Source: Volvariella volvacea V23 (Eukaryota > Basidiomycota > Agaricomycetes > Agaricales > Pluteaceae). Taken from it: a stretch of 64,000 nucleotides of DNA. This document shows, one piece after another, positions 1 through 13,082 of the stretch; within the stretch, counting starts at the first letter, position 1; each line of letters begins with the position of its first letter. Position numbers and translations under genes: made by a program. Under the pieces are notes generated by a model. It was not told the origin of the DNA. It worked only from the letters and a program-made list of their open reading frames with translations, and did no database searches. The stretch spans positions 227,167 to 291,166 of the forward strand of contig KB722747.1 of NCBI GenBank assembly GCA_000349905.1, given 5' to 3'.

Positions 1-358
1 TCCTGCATCCAGCCTCGACAGGCGCATTGACACAGTTGTACGGAGGGACCTCGCCTGAGGCAGCAAATTTGAATGGCAAGGTACATAGAACAAAGTTTCA
101 CATTCAGCAATCATATACCCTTCGATTTGTAGATGTGTAGCAATCCAACTTGCAAAGTTTTTCCGCATTCAGGGTTCGATCGCTCGGCTAGCGCGAGCAC
201 TGCTGACTAAGCCAGGGACAACGCTTGTCGCCGTCGGCGGTGTGCTCGACTCGAATCTTTCGTCTCCTCCTGTTCCCATCTTCACGCTATAGCTTACGAT
301 CTCTGACGTGGTTCCATACGCCACACCTTGCCGCGTTCCTTGAGGATTGTACTTTGGT
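1..358. other. Left edge and upstream region of LAA1
   Basis: No gene can be supported here. The first 58 bases stay open in one plus-strand frame that ends with TGA, which could be the last codons of a gene lying to the left, but nothing identifies it. A minus-strand ORF (169-510) covers LAA1 exons 1 and 2 in antisense and is probably fortuitous. The remainder should hold the LAA1 promoter and 5' UTR. Confidence 0.3.
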
Positions 359-3300
359 ATGGCCCCTGCAGAGCCAATCATCATCGAGGACTTCGATGAG
401 GTAGATGCCGCGCTCAGACCGGACTTGTGGGGATGAGACTGATGCTGATAACAGTCCGAACTTTCTGCTGAGAATGGGGAGGTGTACGTGTTTGGTTGGC
501 TGGCGTCCACGGAGAAGGGGATACAAGGATCAAGTGTGGTGCGTGTATCCCGCAGTCGGGCCTTGGCTTGGCCAACGATTGCTTGTTAGGAACACTTCAA
601 AAGCAAGCAAAGCGATGTCGAGAAAGCGTTGGTGAAGATTATACTAGCACCAGAACCATACCCTCTGCCTGGGCGTGCCCTGAGGAACCTGGTCGCCCGA
701 TGTCTGATAGCGTTGTACACGAGAGGAGAGACCCGGACGATGTTCGATACCCTGCAAAGCTTCATGAAAGTCGTTGGAGAGTTTAAGCTCGTTGTGAAGG
801 ATCCATTGAAGATGTGGGTGGTATAATGACACCATGTTGGGGTGTACTCATAAGTCGGACTCCAGCGCAGCTTTTTCGTGTATTGGTGATTTGATGGGGG
901 AATTTGGGTCGCAGGTAAGTGGTTATCGTCATTTTCCCCTGCGAAGATCTGAACATCTACAAGGTCATGTCCTTCATGGCAGAGATTGGGACGGTTACTC
1001 TCAAGACTCTACGATCGTCTAATGTGAAGCACCAGCCTTCTGACTCCAATTACGCGCTTGCTCACCACCTACACAATTAGTCGACCTTGCTCCGTTATCA
1101 CGCCCTTATTGCGCTAAAGAAAACCCTGACAACCGCGAAGCGTGCAGTGGCCGACGCTCTGAACAAGGACATCATAAAACAAATGAAGAACGCCCTCACA
1201 GACAAGGCCCTCCCCGTACAGCGCGCTGCAGCAGAGGTTCGTGTCCCAACCTCGGACTTTTTGCTCCCCTTCACGATGTACTAGGTCCTCATTGCGATGT
1301 ACGATGGGCCCGACGCCAACGTCCCAACACTCAGCGAAGTGGATCAAGTCATCACACTTTGTGTCCGCAGTCTCGAGAACGCAGATCAAATCACCAGACA
1401 CGCTCTTTCTCAGCTGATCGGCCACCTTCTCGCCTTGACCCAAATCGAACGCGCCGTCCCTGTTCAGTCACCCCCTCCGAAGCCTACGAAGAACGAACAG
1501 GATCAGAATGAGCCAGGATTAGCTTCCCCTACTCTCGCAGCTGCAGAGATCACAAAGCCGATGCTGACGCCGACAGAGATGTTCATGTACCTCTCGACCC
1601 AGTTCCACAAGCAAACGAATCGCAAAGTCCGCATTGGAATCTTCGACTTTTACGCTGCTCTTTTGATGCGCCTCGGGCCATCCTTTGTCGAGACCAATTT
1701 CTCGTTGATTGTTAATCACCTGTTGACGGAGATTGTTTCGAGTCCACGTGTTGGGACCAGTCGATACGAGACCCTTCTCATAAGAACGCTTGTTGGCATT
1801 TTACTGAGGGATTTGATAGGTGTGAGGATGCTTACTGAACAAGGCCAAATTAATGCGATTCAGGAACTGGCGACGTCGTATCTTAAGCGATGGCCTGCTA
1901 TGATGCCTGGTCAAGTTGCACCGAATTCCAAAGTTCTTGTGATCGTCCTTCGGGAGGTGGCTGGTCTCTTACAACAGCTTGGGAATGCTCCTCCTCCAGT
2001 TCAGGTGAGGCGATCTCCCGGCACTCTCGATGGAATGCGTCTTGATCATTTCGTTCATCTAGGATGCCCTCGCTGATCCTCTGACGACCCTACTCGCTCA
2101 CCCAAGTCATACAGTTCGAGTTACGGCTGCATATGCTCTCCGCTCTTTCTGTTATTCGACACCTCTTCGTCTGCCAAAGACGATCCTTACCGTTACGGAC
2201 ATGCTCCAACGCGATATCAACAACCTTCCCTCACCAGTTGCGCCTTCCGATATCACCTCCCGCGCCCTCGGCCACGCCTATGGACTAGCCGCTCTCGTAT
2301 CCATCATCCCAGAGCGTCCGCTCTACGTGTCGTACGACATCAGCGCCAAAGTCCTCGACGTAGCCACACAACTGCTCAAACGGGCTGGCGAACACGACAT
2401 CAAGATCGCCGGCGTCGAAATCGAGGTCGCGTGGACGCTGATCGCCTCCCTCATGTCGCTCGGCCCCAACTTTGTCCGGCCCCACCTCCCTCAGCTCCTC
2501 GTCCTGTGGAGAAACGCGCTCCCGAAGCCGACGAGCAAGGATTCGACTGCTGGCGCGGGCAGGTCGGCTGCTGAGTGGGGATTTCTGCTGCATGTAAGGG
2601 ATTGCGCTTTGGGCGCTATACTGTGCTTTTTGCAGCATAACCTCTCTACGCTCGTCACGCTGGACGTGGCTCGACGGATCGCCTCGGTTCTGAGTAATGC
2701 CCTTACATTTGCTAATAATTTCATCAGCCTGCCGATAGAAGACCCCGCGGAGGTTCAACTTGCGACATCTGGGGGTGTGCCTATTGTAACGAAAGGACTC
2801 ACTCTGAAGGAACGAGAAGCGCTCTTACGACGCCGTGTATATCAGTGCTTCACTGCGCTGGGGTTCTCGAGTATAACCGATACGACGCAGACAACGCTGT
2901 TGCAGTCTGTTGTTTCGTTGTTCGCAAGTCCTGATGGGTATATTGGTTCCTCTATGCAAGCGGCCATCGCTTCTTCCAGCGGTTCTTTTACTAGCGTGTG
3001 GAACACGACGGACGGGTATGCTTATGGTGTAACCTCACATGAAGTCGTCGACCTTGGTGGTCTTGGTGTTGAGGGAGACTCAATCCAAGGGGCGAGTGAT
3101 CACTTGCATCGGGATACAGTCGAAGCCTCGATAGATGAATTGGTAAGATTCCATTAATTGCCCCGGTAGCATTCCTTACCACATTTCTGCCAGCTCCGTA
3201 AACCTATCCTTGGGGGACGCGAACACGATCCCCTCTTCCTCTGCCAATCCCAACGGCCCAACGCAGACCACCAAGCCCAAGAACCCCCTCCGCCAGCAAC

Positions 3301-6300
3301 CTACGTCGTCGACACCGCGATCGATCTCTTTGCGCAACTGCTCCCTCTGCAAGACCAAAGCTCGACGTCCAAGATCATCACGCAGCTGCTGGAGTCGGTC
3401 AAGTCGCCAAAGTTGGAGAGAAACGCGGGGAGAAGGGCGGCGGTGCAGGTGAATGCTGTTATTGCGGTCGTGTTGGCGCTGAGGCATGCGATGGCGACGA
3501 GTCCGAAGCAGAGTAGAGAGACGTTTGGGAGTCCGCAGGTTACGGGTGTGTTGTCGCCCTTCTTAAAAGTAAGACCCGTATTATACCCTTATTGCTTAGC
3601 CACCAGCTCATGGATTTATTAGGACACCCTCGTTGATGGGGATATTACTCTTCGGACAGCAAGCAGCGAGTCGATAGGTCGATTGGCTAGTTTATCCGAT
3701 ACCAACTTCTTGACAAGCCAGATCAAGCATCTAGTCGATCAAGTAGTCAACAATCGCGATCCTAATGGACGAGCTGGATGTGCTCTGGCGTTTGGTGCTG
3801 TTTATACCCATGTTGGTGGATTGGCTGCTGGTCCCCTGCTAAAGACGACGGTGAACGTTTTAATGTCACTGGCGAACGACCCGCACCCCATCGTCTACTT
3901 CTGGGCCCTGAATGCGCTCTCTCGTGTCATCAACGCGGCGAGTTTGGCATACGCACCGTTCGTTCCGAGTACCTTAGGAATGCTACTCAAGATCTACGTT
4001 ATGGAGACGCACGAGCGCGAAGGAGGGACGTTGGCCAATGCAAACTTGAGTGGAGATTTCCCTGCGTATCCTCTGGTTTGTAGGATTGTGGATGCAGTGA
4101 CGAACGTTTTGGGACCGGATATGCAAGAATCAGCAAGGACGAGGACGCTGATTTTGAATCTCATCCAGGAGTTTCTGCGAGAGGAGGACGAAGCTATCGT
4201 GGTCGAGGCCATTACGTGTATTCAACACTTCCTGATGTACGCACCGGAACATGTCGATGTACCGAAGCTGGTTAAGCAATTCAGGGGACACCTCTCATCG
4301 CCTTGTCGACCCCTCAAGCTGGCTTCGATTAACGCGCTATACCAGCTTGTTCAAAGGGACGCTCTGTCCATGTCCAAGTTGGGTGGTGATCAACTGGTAG
4401 AGGACTTATTCGGCATGCTCGATGACGACTCATCTGTCGAAGGTGTTCGGAATGTCATCTCCAGTTGGTTGCAACAGACTGTAGTGCACAACCCCTCGGC
4501 GTGGATCGACCTCTGTCAGCGTATCATGGCACGGACTACGGCTTCTCAACAAGTCGTCGACGCCGCATCACGTCAGCAGATGCGAGATGACGAAGCTGAA
4601 TCCCTCAACCTCGGTATGTCTTCTCAGGATGGAAAGAACTCGGGTAGAAGCCACCAGACATCGAGATGGAGGACGCAGCTTTTCGCGTTAAAGTGTCTGC
4701 ATCAGATTTGCACGATTGTGGCCGAAAGCGGAAGGAAGGAGCATCTGGACATCATTTATGCGAGGAGCAGGGGAATTGCGGCTAATGGATTGCTATTCAC
4801 TCGGGTGCCGGATTTGATCAAGATGGCGTTTACGGCTTCGACAGCGTATGTGACGGAGATTAGGTTGGAAGGGTTGGTGGTGCTTCAAGATGTCATCAAA
4901 GTGAGTTTTCCCTGGATCGTATCTTGGATTGATTTACAATATCGGATAGATCTTCGCTCTCGCCCCTGATCCAGCTTATGACGACGCTCCGCTGTTGGAG
5001 CAGCATCAAGCGCCCATTACAGCAGCACTTACGCCGGCATTCTCAGCCGATTCAACACCCGAGATTCTTGCGTCTGCAGTGCACGCATGCGCTGTATTTG
5101 TTGGTTGTGGTGTGGTAAAGGATGTTTCTCGAATGGGTCGTATCTTGAAGCTCTTAACGACAGCATTGGAGCAATGTAAAGGTATACCAAATTGGACGGG
5201 TTACATATTCGTTGGGTTGACACTTCTTTATAGATTCGGGCATGGTTTCTCTCGGCGAAACTGGAGAGCTTAGCCCCAACGCCTCTGCAATGTTACGAAT
5301 CTCGACTTTATCCGCGTGGGGTCAACTTGAAGTCGCCAGTGCCCAACAGAGCTACCTTATTGACGTACTCAAACCCTTCCGTGCTACCTTGGCCTCGCTT
5401 TGGATTTCATCCCTCAGGGATTACGCTAGCATCAGAACGGATTCGGAGTTCTTGCATGATACATCCTCCGTTGCCCTTGATTCATCCTACTCGAGCCTTG
5501 GAAAGGAGGTTTTGCTGCCCGTACGTGCACCAATCAGCATTTAGAGCCTTGTGTTCTTATCTTTCTCTACAGTACTATGCTGAAGCCTGGTCGATCATCT
5601 TGCAAGCTGTAGCTATAGCAATGCAAAATAACGACCGTTATATCTTGGCCGCTATGGATGGTCGCGAAACTACGACTGCCGGTAACCCTCCTACGAATCC
5701 TACTCGTGACGAACCAACTGCATTCTTCCATGTCGTATTCGGCATTGTTTACGAGGCTCTGTCAACCTCTTCTACAGATTCGACGGCACCGGCATCAATA
5801 CGCATTCCGATTGTCATCGCCGCTCTTCAGACTTTGAAGAGCCTCGTAAAGCCGGAATACGCGGGCAATGCGCTCGCAGAGCCTACTATATTTGAAGAGT
5901 TCATTTCGTTATGCTATCGCATTGCGATGACCGAGCCGGCCAATGTCCAAGTGCATTTGGTTCAGATGCTTGCTGTTTTGGCTGCATCGCACGAGCCTAG
6001 GTCTGGGAATAATAGGTAACTTTCCTAATTGATGTCCATTTCTGTGGCTAAATGTATGTCCTAGTGATGCACTCTCACTTACCGCCCCTCGTGCACACTG
6101 TCTCCGCATATGTGCCTATATCCTCCGCCATACCACATCTATTTCTCGGGGTCCAATTATTCGTACGTTTGTCCTTTTATATACTGTCTCTTCCTGACCC
6201 AGGCCTTTTAGAGGGTACAACCGCTGAACGCATTACGATGATCAATGCCGCTTTCTCTGCTTTTGTTGCAATAGCATCGTCTCTGAAGACGGCGCAGAGA

Positions 6301-7370
6301 GAGGACGTCCGTGGGGTGGCTATATTGCTCTATAGTGGTAAGTAATTATAGTTCCTATGAATTTTGAGTAAATCTTAAAATGGTGTGACAGACTTGCTCA
6401 AAGACGAGTCTTCGGAGATTGATTTGGTTGGACCGACTCTGCCTTCCCTTAAATCGTTACTAGATTTGCCCTTGGTTGCTGGCCCCGAGGCCAAAGATCG
6501 CTACGAGAGATTGATTCACGGGTTGCTTTCAGCATGCCTAATTAATATAGATCAAATGAGGTTTGTATAATCAGGTACACACATCTCAGAAGCTAACAGT
6601 TATTTTTAGTGGACGACAAGGCTTAATCTCTGCAAAGAAAGTCAAGAATAATCTCTTGGCATCAGTGTTGATCCTGACTGTTGTACCGCCAACAACTAAA
6701 ATCGGCTTGCCGGTTATTGAACACTGCTGTTCCCTTATTTCACAGAAATTACTTGAATCCGATGAGGTTAGTTCGTTCTTATGTTGCTTGGGTGGTAGTG
6801 ATTAACGTTTGGTACGTAACGCAGATCTCTATTACAGCAGTGCACTGCGCAAAAACACTTGTTGTCGCGTCAACTGCAGGGAATCTACTCCTACGTCAAT
6901 GCGCCAAGCTATTGTTCCCCGGGTTGATAGAATATATGGCAAAAATGGCACCTCAAGTCCATGAGAATACACTCTCGGAGTCGCAGGCAACCGGGGTCAG
7001 CGAGGTTTGGAAGGCGTTCTCTGCCTTCTTCGGTGCTGTACCGGAAGAGCATCGTGAGTATTGTTTTATGCATGTGTATGGCATCCAGGCGACACTTACT
7101 TGTGATGCAGGTGCACGGCTTCTAGGAGTGTTGCTACCGACAATCAGCCTGCTCCTTACAACTCAGACCTCGCCTATTGCCACTCAGACAGTGGCGCAGG
7201 TCCTTTCATATGCAACTTCATCTCCAAACGCTTTTAAAGAAGCTGCAGGAAAGTTGGATCCCGCCACAAAGGAACTACTCGAACAAGCAATCAGACGAGC
7301 AGTGGGAAACGCCGCGCCCGCGCCGACGACGACAGCCGTAAAACCTCAAATCTCGCTAAGGTCCTTCTAG
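359..7370 (+). CDS. LAA1: LAA1/HEATR5-type HEAT-repeat protein
   Basis: Large HEAT-repeat protein of the Laa1 (yeast)/HEATR5 (animal) family, which in known species binds the AP-1 clathrin adaptor and helps place it on trans-Golgi and endosomal membranes. Nineteen exons join in frame to about 2025 aa, the usual family size: 359-400, 455-538, 590-813, 866-914, 964-1023, 1081-1236, 1285-2004, 2063-3142, 3194-3568, 3623-4900, 4950-5181, 5234-5520, 5573-6015, 6065-6162, 6203-6337, 6392-6560, 6610-6766, 6825-7053, 7111-7370. Family hallmarks visible are VFGWLASTEK near the N-terminus, NLVARCLIALYTRGETRT, AAFSCIGDLMGEF, ALPVQRAAAE and RAGCALAFGAVYTHVGG. The ATG at 359 is chosen because exon 1 gives a short acidic leader (MAPAEPIIIEDFDE) that splices in phase into the conserved block. 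Exon 3/4 borders were set by the conserved KIAAFSCIG. It converges on the next gene, 96 bp away. Confidence 0.93.
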
Positions 7371-7466
7371 ATCGTGTGGGTGAAAAGTTACATATGATTG
7401 TTGTACACTACCAGCAATGTAAACCTAACCATTATAACTCTACACTTTGCCTAGGAAACTCGGAAA

Positions 7467-8679
7467 TTAAACTATCCAATTCAGCCACCAATGATTGGTG
7501 GGGATACTTTCGTCGCAACCCAGTACCTGAGCTCTCGAACAGACGAAAAGGGATCTCACTTCTTGGCAGCAAGAACGAACCTGTTTTTCGACTTTCGCTT
7601 TGAGCTCGGCCCATCGGGGTGCCGAACTTGGAAGGAAACAATGCCAGTGAATGATTACCAATTCATGCAGTCCACGAAACCGTCCAAAGTACGACAAATC
7701 AAAATCCTGATCGAGTTCCTAGATCATTGGATGTGAGCTCGAGAGTGGCGACAATCACTATACTACGTACCCAAGAGAGGTTGATCACCAAGCTTCGGAG
7801 ATTCGGTAGCGATGCAGCGTATGAGCTGAGGAGAAGGCTTGCAGAATTCCCGCTGCCCCATATCATGCTAACGTCTGTGCTCAAAACACAGAGTCGCTTC
7901 AACCTTGCAAAACTTGCCAGCGTTGTGGGTGACAGCTGCGTCAGGAATTTGTGTGGCATGACACACTTGAGGAACAGCTCCTGAACATTCAACATAGGGG
8001 AAATTGCGTGCAGAGACCAGTCTGATGTGCTGCCGCGCTGAGCGCCTGATGGTCCGAGTATGGCTAGTTCTTCGGGTGGAGTGTTGAAAAGGTTCTGTTT
8101 CATGACGTGTGTGACTTGACTTGGCAGCTCAGGAAAGGTGAGTAGGTCGGACACGCTGAACCCCCCATCCCATTCCATAGTGGCCTTGTACGCTGGGTCT
8201 TCGTCATCATCTGGTGCTCCTGGGAATCTATAGACGTCAAGGTGAAGTACCACATGCTGCAAATTAACCAATCGAGGTGCGAACTGGCGGAAAAGGCACC
8301 AGATCTCCTGGTACTTTGGGTTCTCCGACAACCACGTTTGTACCTCCAACTCGATGTACTTGACAAAGCTGGCGTAGAGTGGAGAGCTGGCCAAGGTGTG
8401 GAACAAGCCACCATCTATGCCTGCCCAGCTGGTGTCGCTCAAGCAAAGGGCCTCGTACAAGCAACGAGAAGCTTCGTAATGAAAGGTGCGGGAGACACAT
8501 GAAAGAGCTGTGAGGGTGTTTCTATCTGTGACGGCTTCTGCAATGACGCGGTATAATTCAATGGGAATGTGGCATCCTGCTAGTCGTGAGGTTGGGATGG
8601 AAGTGTCGGCTACCGCCAGGAGGGGCGGGTAGATGAGTGGAAAAGTGTGTCCTGTCGGTGCTGGAATAGGCGTCTCCAT
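7467..8679 (-). CDS. F-box-like protein, tandem paralogue 1
   Basis: Two exons, 7771-8679 and 7467-7718, give about 386 aa. An ATG at 8751 would add 24 residues; 8679 is preferred because the protein then starts at the same point as its neighbour. The segment CHIPIELYRVIAEAVTD, followed by LTALSCVSRTFHYEASRCLYEAL, is the degenerate F-box seen in many Agaricomycete F-box genes; such proteins usually act as substrate receptors of SCF ubiquitin ligases. The rest is LRR-like (MLNVQELFLK, ARLKRLCVLS, LPNLRSLVI). The phase-0 intron (7719-7770) lies at the same place as in the gene at 9097-10322. The target is unknown. Confidence 0.75.
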
Positions 8680-9096
8680 TGTAAACATTGTTAACTGCGA
8701 ACAATTGGAGTCGATGTCTAAGGTAAGAGGAATTTGTGGCTGGAGTGGCATTTATACGCTCAGTGACACTCAGGGTTCTAATTTGTCATGAACTGATTTG
8801 GTACAGAAAGCAGGACAATCCGTAGCACTGGTGATAGTCTATGACGTCTCGTATTCGTTCCAATGCGCCCGGCTGAAAGGTGATGCCAAAATAATGTACC
8901 CCAGGCATCTTGCTTGTCGCTCATTGGCTTTTAGGTACTCAATCACAGGGCGAAATAACAGGTACTCAAACGAGGACACAAGTTAAACTCATTCACGCAT
9001 GCACTCCTTAAAAGTGTTTAAAAATACGTCATTATTCGAAACCACAAACTAATTTGTTGAATTACAGATATAGCGCATTGGGACTACAGTCACCGC

Positions 9097-10322
9097 TCAC
9101 AATGATGGATCATAAAACAAGACCTTGGGCCAGTGGAGCCACCATGTATCCTCTAGGGTTGACAAAAAGTTCCAATAGGTTGGAGTCGGGGGTGGTAAAA
9201 CGTGTACCACTTCCAGGCCGGGACAGGTGATACGGGCCCTCTCCTTGAAGCCCTCCTCTATCTCGATCCACGTCTTGTATGCTGCACGGCGGAATGGATA
9301 ATTAACTGTAAACACGACAAGCTCTTTTAAGCGAGGAAGCCTCCTGAAAGCGGAGATATCGACGTCGTTGATGCTCTGATGAAGCACCGTGTGTAAGTTT
9401 AAGGATTGAAGAAAAGGATAGTCCGGACACCTACCGAGTTAATGAAAAGTGCTAGTTTATTGAGGTTATTCAAATAACCCGCGTTTTGAGCAATGAAGTC
9501 GAGGGCGTAATCACGTTGAACAACGCTATCTTGAAGGCTCAATCTTTTCAAATGTTTGAAAGACTCCCTCGTACGAGGCCTCAACTCCCCGTTTGCTGCT
9601 GGCAGGTAACACAACTCCTCCACCTGGAAGGCAGGTAGGACGATATTCAAGAGCCACGCACTGCCACTAGCACGCTTGATACTTGGTAGCTCGACACCTG
9701 GTGATTCTTCGACTCCGCTAATCATACGATGATGGAATACCCTTTCCGCGACTTTACGGAGGGTGGCAGGTAGGCCAATAACGTCAGAGTGGCGGTTATT
9801 CCCGTCCCATTCGAGTCTGTCCTGGTGCTGCGTGTAACCTCTGAATATGCCAACGACGTCGAGAGGATCCCAAAGGCTGATGTGAAGCACTAAGTTCTGG
9901 AGGTTGATCATCTTCGGTAAGACCTGACTGAACATATCCCAGGCCTTGTTAGAGTCGTCACTGGGACGATTCCAGACGGTGATCACGAGGTCTACATGCC
10001 GAACAAGTCGAGCGTAGGTTTCTGGTGAGTCGAAGAGAGTCTGGAGTACCGACTTGTAGGGTTTGACTCTGGATGTGTCATTTGCGGAGAGGGTCTCATA
10101 CAGGCAGCGAGCTGCTTCCGCGTGGAGGGTGCGGGAGACGAGAAGTAAGGTGGTGAGCGTACGTCTGTTGCCTTCGGTGGCTTCGGCGATGTAGCGGAAT
10201 AACTCGACTGGGAGGCGACAACCATCCAGTGGTGTCGTGACACCCACTAAGGTATCCCGAGAAGGTTGGGGGGCGAGGACGCTGGTGAATGTAAGCTTCT
10301 CTGCGTGTTTAGCGCTGTCCAT
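9097..10322 (-). CDS. F-box-like protein, tandem paralogue 2
   Basis: Exons 9435-10322 and 9097-9375 join in phase 0 to about 388 aa, almost the same length as the paralogue at 7467-8679. An ATG at 10448 would add 42 residues. The degenerate F-box is CRLPVELFRYIAEATEG followed by LTTLLLVSRTLHAEAARCLYE, and LRR-like segments follow (FQVEELCYLP, FKHLKRLSLQ, LNNLNKLALFIN). Exon 2 continues the repeats (AFRRLPRLKELVVFTVNYP). Shared intron position, orientation and length point to tandem duplication; sequence identity is modest, so the event is not recent. Probable SCF substrate adaptor; substrate unknown. Confidence 0.75.
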
Positions 10323-11118
10323 TGTGCTGGCTAATAGGCGGATGGTGTAATCAGTTGGAAAGATAGGTTGAAGGGAAGGGATGCGAGGGGCTGCCTTTGC
10401 AGATTTTATTCGTCCCAGGCCATCCCATATTGCATCCTCATGGCCCACTTGTCAAAGACATTACTGAAAATACGTCCATATCGAATTTGATATTGGTACG
10501 GACAATGCGAAAAGCAATCTCCATGAGACTGGACGCATTGGATTATTGGTGTATAAAAGGTCAGGTTTATTTATGGTAATCGCGCAGTATGAAAAGTCGG
10601 ATCAGGAGCCGTTTAGGACTTGTTTATACCCCCTTTCTAGTGAAAGGGATAAGTAACAGCGCCCAGTTGCGTAAAATGGCTATTGATTCCACCTGGACCT
10701 CACCCACACTATGGACCGCGTCTTTCAACGGGTATAGCTATATCTAATATCTTTACTTGCCAGTAGTGGGCACCATAGGTATTAGGGTATAATGATTCAT
10801 TCTTACACTTATCACAATACATGTTGTACATTCGACCCTGAGGAGCATTGGACACCCTGATCTCGCTCACCATTGGTACACTCTTTGTTCGCAGTTTCCT
10901 TTTTGGTCTACATGCTTCGACCCTGGCCACAATGGTGCCCCAGTGTCTGATGATCATCAGTGCCACTTGGCCCATTCACGACAGAATAAGGAAATGTGGC
11001 AGGTATTTAGGACTGCGGGAAACCTGGACGCGTCTTGTCACATTTCTTTCTGCTTCCCATTCTCTCTACTCCCACCACCGAACTACTCCCAGCTCACCTA
11101 CTACTCATTTTACTCACC
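10323..11118. other. Intergenic region upstream of RRLRS gene 1
   Basis: It lies between the divergent F-box gene and RRLRS-family gene 1. Only short overlapping ORFs without family likeness are present. Besides the promoter element near 10990 I see no structure. Confidence 0.4.
10991..11010 (+). promoter_or_regulatory. Shared RRLRS-family promoter element, gene 1
   Basis: GAAATGTGGCAGGTATTTAG lies about 110 bp before the ATG at 11119. The same two blocks, AAATGTGGCA then GTATTTA, occur 120-155 bp before the ATGs of the family genes at 17455 and 37210. The GTATTTA block probably acts as TATA box. Function is inferred from conservation between paralogues only. Confidence 0.45.
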
Positions 11119-13082
11119 ATGTCGACACCCACCTACGCCAATGCAAGTGTTCAAGTTCCTCTACCGTTTGAGGACCGGGCTTCTCGGCTTGCTTATATTC
11201 TCGGCCTATGCGGAATTGTAGCACGTGAAGCCACTGAATTCCTCGTTGACTGGCCAGAGGATGAAGCGGCGTCGTTCCTACAGGATGTGCTTACTGCTCT
11301 GCCTAGTGAAGAGAAAGATATAGACCACGCTCAGTAGGTACTGTTTATTGCACGCAGACGCGTGATTGACAGACACTGTACAGTGACACCATTGCCAACA
11401 AGACTCGATTGACTCGCGAAGCGTATGTACTATACAAGATTTTCTACTGTCCAACATTGACGCGTTATTGGTAGAGAGGATTTGATACAAAGTGCTATCT
11501 CTGAGTCCATCCATGCTACACAAGCTATCAAGGTCGAGGATGACGAAGGTATGAGATCTCTATAGAGATTAACACTATTCTCACAGACATTGACGCTTGG
11601 TTGGCCACAGATGAACTCGACAACCCTTTCCTATCCTCTCCTAAACATCAGCGACAAAACGCCTCCACACAGCTCTCAAGTCATCCCCGCAATGAGCCTC
11701 TGTTTACACTTCTGTTGAATGCCGCCGTTGAGAGAGCGCAGGCGAGTCCCGGAAGCGATGTTACCCCATCTTCCACCGACACGCTCCCAAACCCTGGGAG
11801 CGAGTTCCTTTCCCCCCTCCATATTAACATTCACAACCACCCCATCGATGATGCACCGGCACAGGAGCAAACTCCACCTCATGTAAGGTCATTCAGAGAG
11901 CACATCGATACGGAGCGCGGGTCACGTGGACCCTCATCCCCACTTCCACCTTCATCTCAATCGCAAATTGTGCTTCCTGATTATGCCACTCCATCTCCAA
12001 GACAAGCACGATCTCTTGCACCGTCCCCCTCCCCCCCACCTCTTCAGTATCCTCCATTGTCCCCACAAGTATTGCATCACTCGCTATTGGACATTGACAC
12101 ATTGCCGCCCCCGCCCACATCATCCCCGGCAATAGTATCCCGTATTCTTCTGCTTGAGGAGCATGCAGCGGACATCCCCTCGTCACCTGCTCCTACAGGT
12201 ACTGCGCATGGCATAATAGGGAACACCGACAGTGCCGATGACGATGCCGCACAGAATGGTGCGGAGGAAAGCGCGGGAGATGGTACCAACCCAGATAATG
12301 ACGGGCTGGGTGAATCAAGCACGAACACGATTGAAACCGCAAACGCTCTGCTCATTTCCCCAAGCCCGTCACCTCCAGCGGTACCCACTCGGGCACCAAC
12401 CAGCCAAGAGAGCACGACGCACGATGTCCCCCAGCCCACAGACCTTGGTACTGATTTGAATGTGGGCACGTCTATCATCTCAAGTCCTATATCTGGTCTC
12501 TCGGGACAGTTGGAAGTGGCAAAGGAAGAGAAAGGGTCCACACAAGATAAGGAGGATGTACATGCACGGGAAGAAAAGGCGGACGATGCCGCAGAGGGTG
12601 ATGAGAAAGAGAAGGAAACGGAGAAGGAAGAGGTGGTAAGAGACGCAAAGGGAAAGGGAAAAGAAGTTGTGGAGAAAGCCGAAACTGAAGAAAAGGAGAA
12701 GGAGGTGCCGAAAACCAGAACAAGAGGAAGGGGACGAGGTAAAGCAAAGGCAAAGGTGGTGGCCGAAAAGGCCGAGGTGGAGAAGACAGTAGAGGTTAAA
12801 GAAAAGCCCAAGCCAAGAGGCAGGGGAAAAGGGAAGGCAAAGGCAAAGGAACCGGAGCCGGAGCCTGGGGTAGATGAAGAAGAAAACGTGCAAAAACGAG
12901 AAGCAGAGCAAGGGGAAGAGAAGAGATCGATATCTATCGCACGCACCACCAGAGGCGGTGGCTCCACGAATCGTAGGAAGCGGGCCAGAGAGGAGGACAA
13001 GGAGGCTGAAGGACAGCGGGATGAAGATGCAAGGCCTACTAGACGCCTCCGCTCCTCGACAAAGAAGAAGCAGGCCTGTTGA
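11119..13082 (+). CDS. RRLRS-family protein 1, function unknown
   Basis: I do not recognise this family; the name is taken from its C-terminal motif. Exons 11119-11333, 11384-11422, 11475-11548 and 11587-13082 give 607 aa. Exon 1 encodes 71 residues of probable amphipathic helix (AREATEFLVDWPEDEAASFL), equivalent to ATAFLACWP and ATAFLADWP in the genes at 17455 and 37210. It ends in phase 2 before a short 39-nt exon, as in those genes. The middle is Pro/Ser-rich with PPPLQYPPLSPQ. The last 180 or so residues are Lys/Glu-rich with two AT-hook-like stretches (RTRGRGRGKAKAK and KPRGRGKGKAKAK), and the protein ends ARPTRRLRSSTKKKQAC. No signal peptide or membrane segment is seen. The basic tail suggests a nuclear, perhaps DNA- or chromatin-associated, protein; that is inference. 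Confidence 0.7.

Noticed and set aside
169..510. Minus-strand ORF of 113 codons
   Set aside because: It is antisense to LAA1 exons 1-2 and their intron, is low-complexity Ser/Thr-rich and has no likeness to a family.
12077..13000. Minus-strand ORF of 307 codons rich in Ser/Phe
   Set aside because: Antisense shadow of the Lys/Glu-rich coding region of RRLRS gene 1; such purine-rich coding strands leave open frames opposite.
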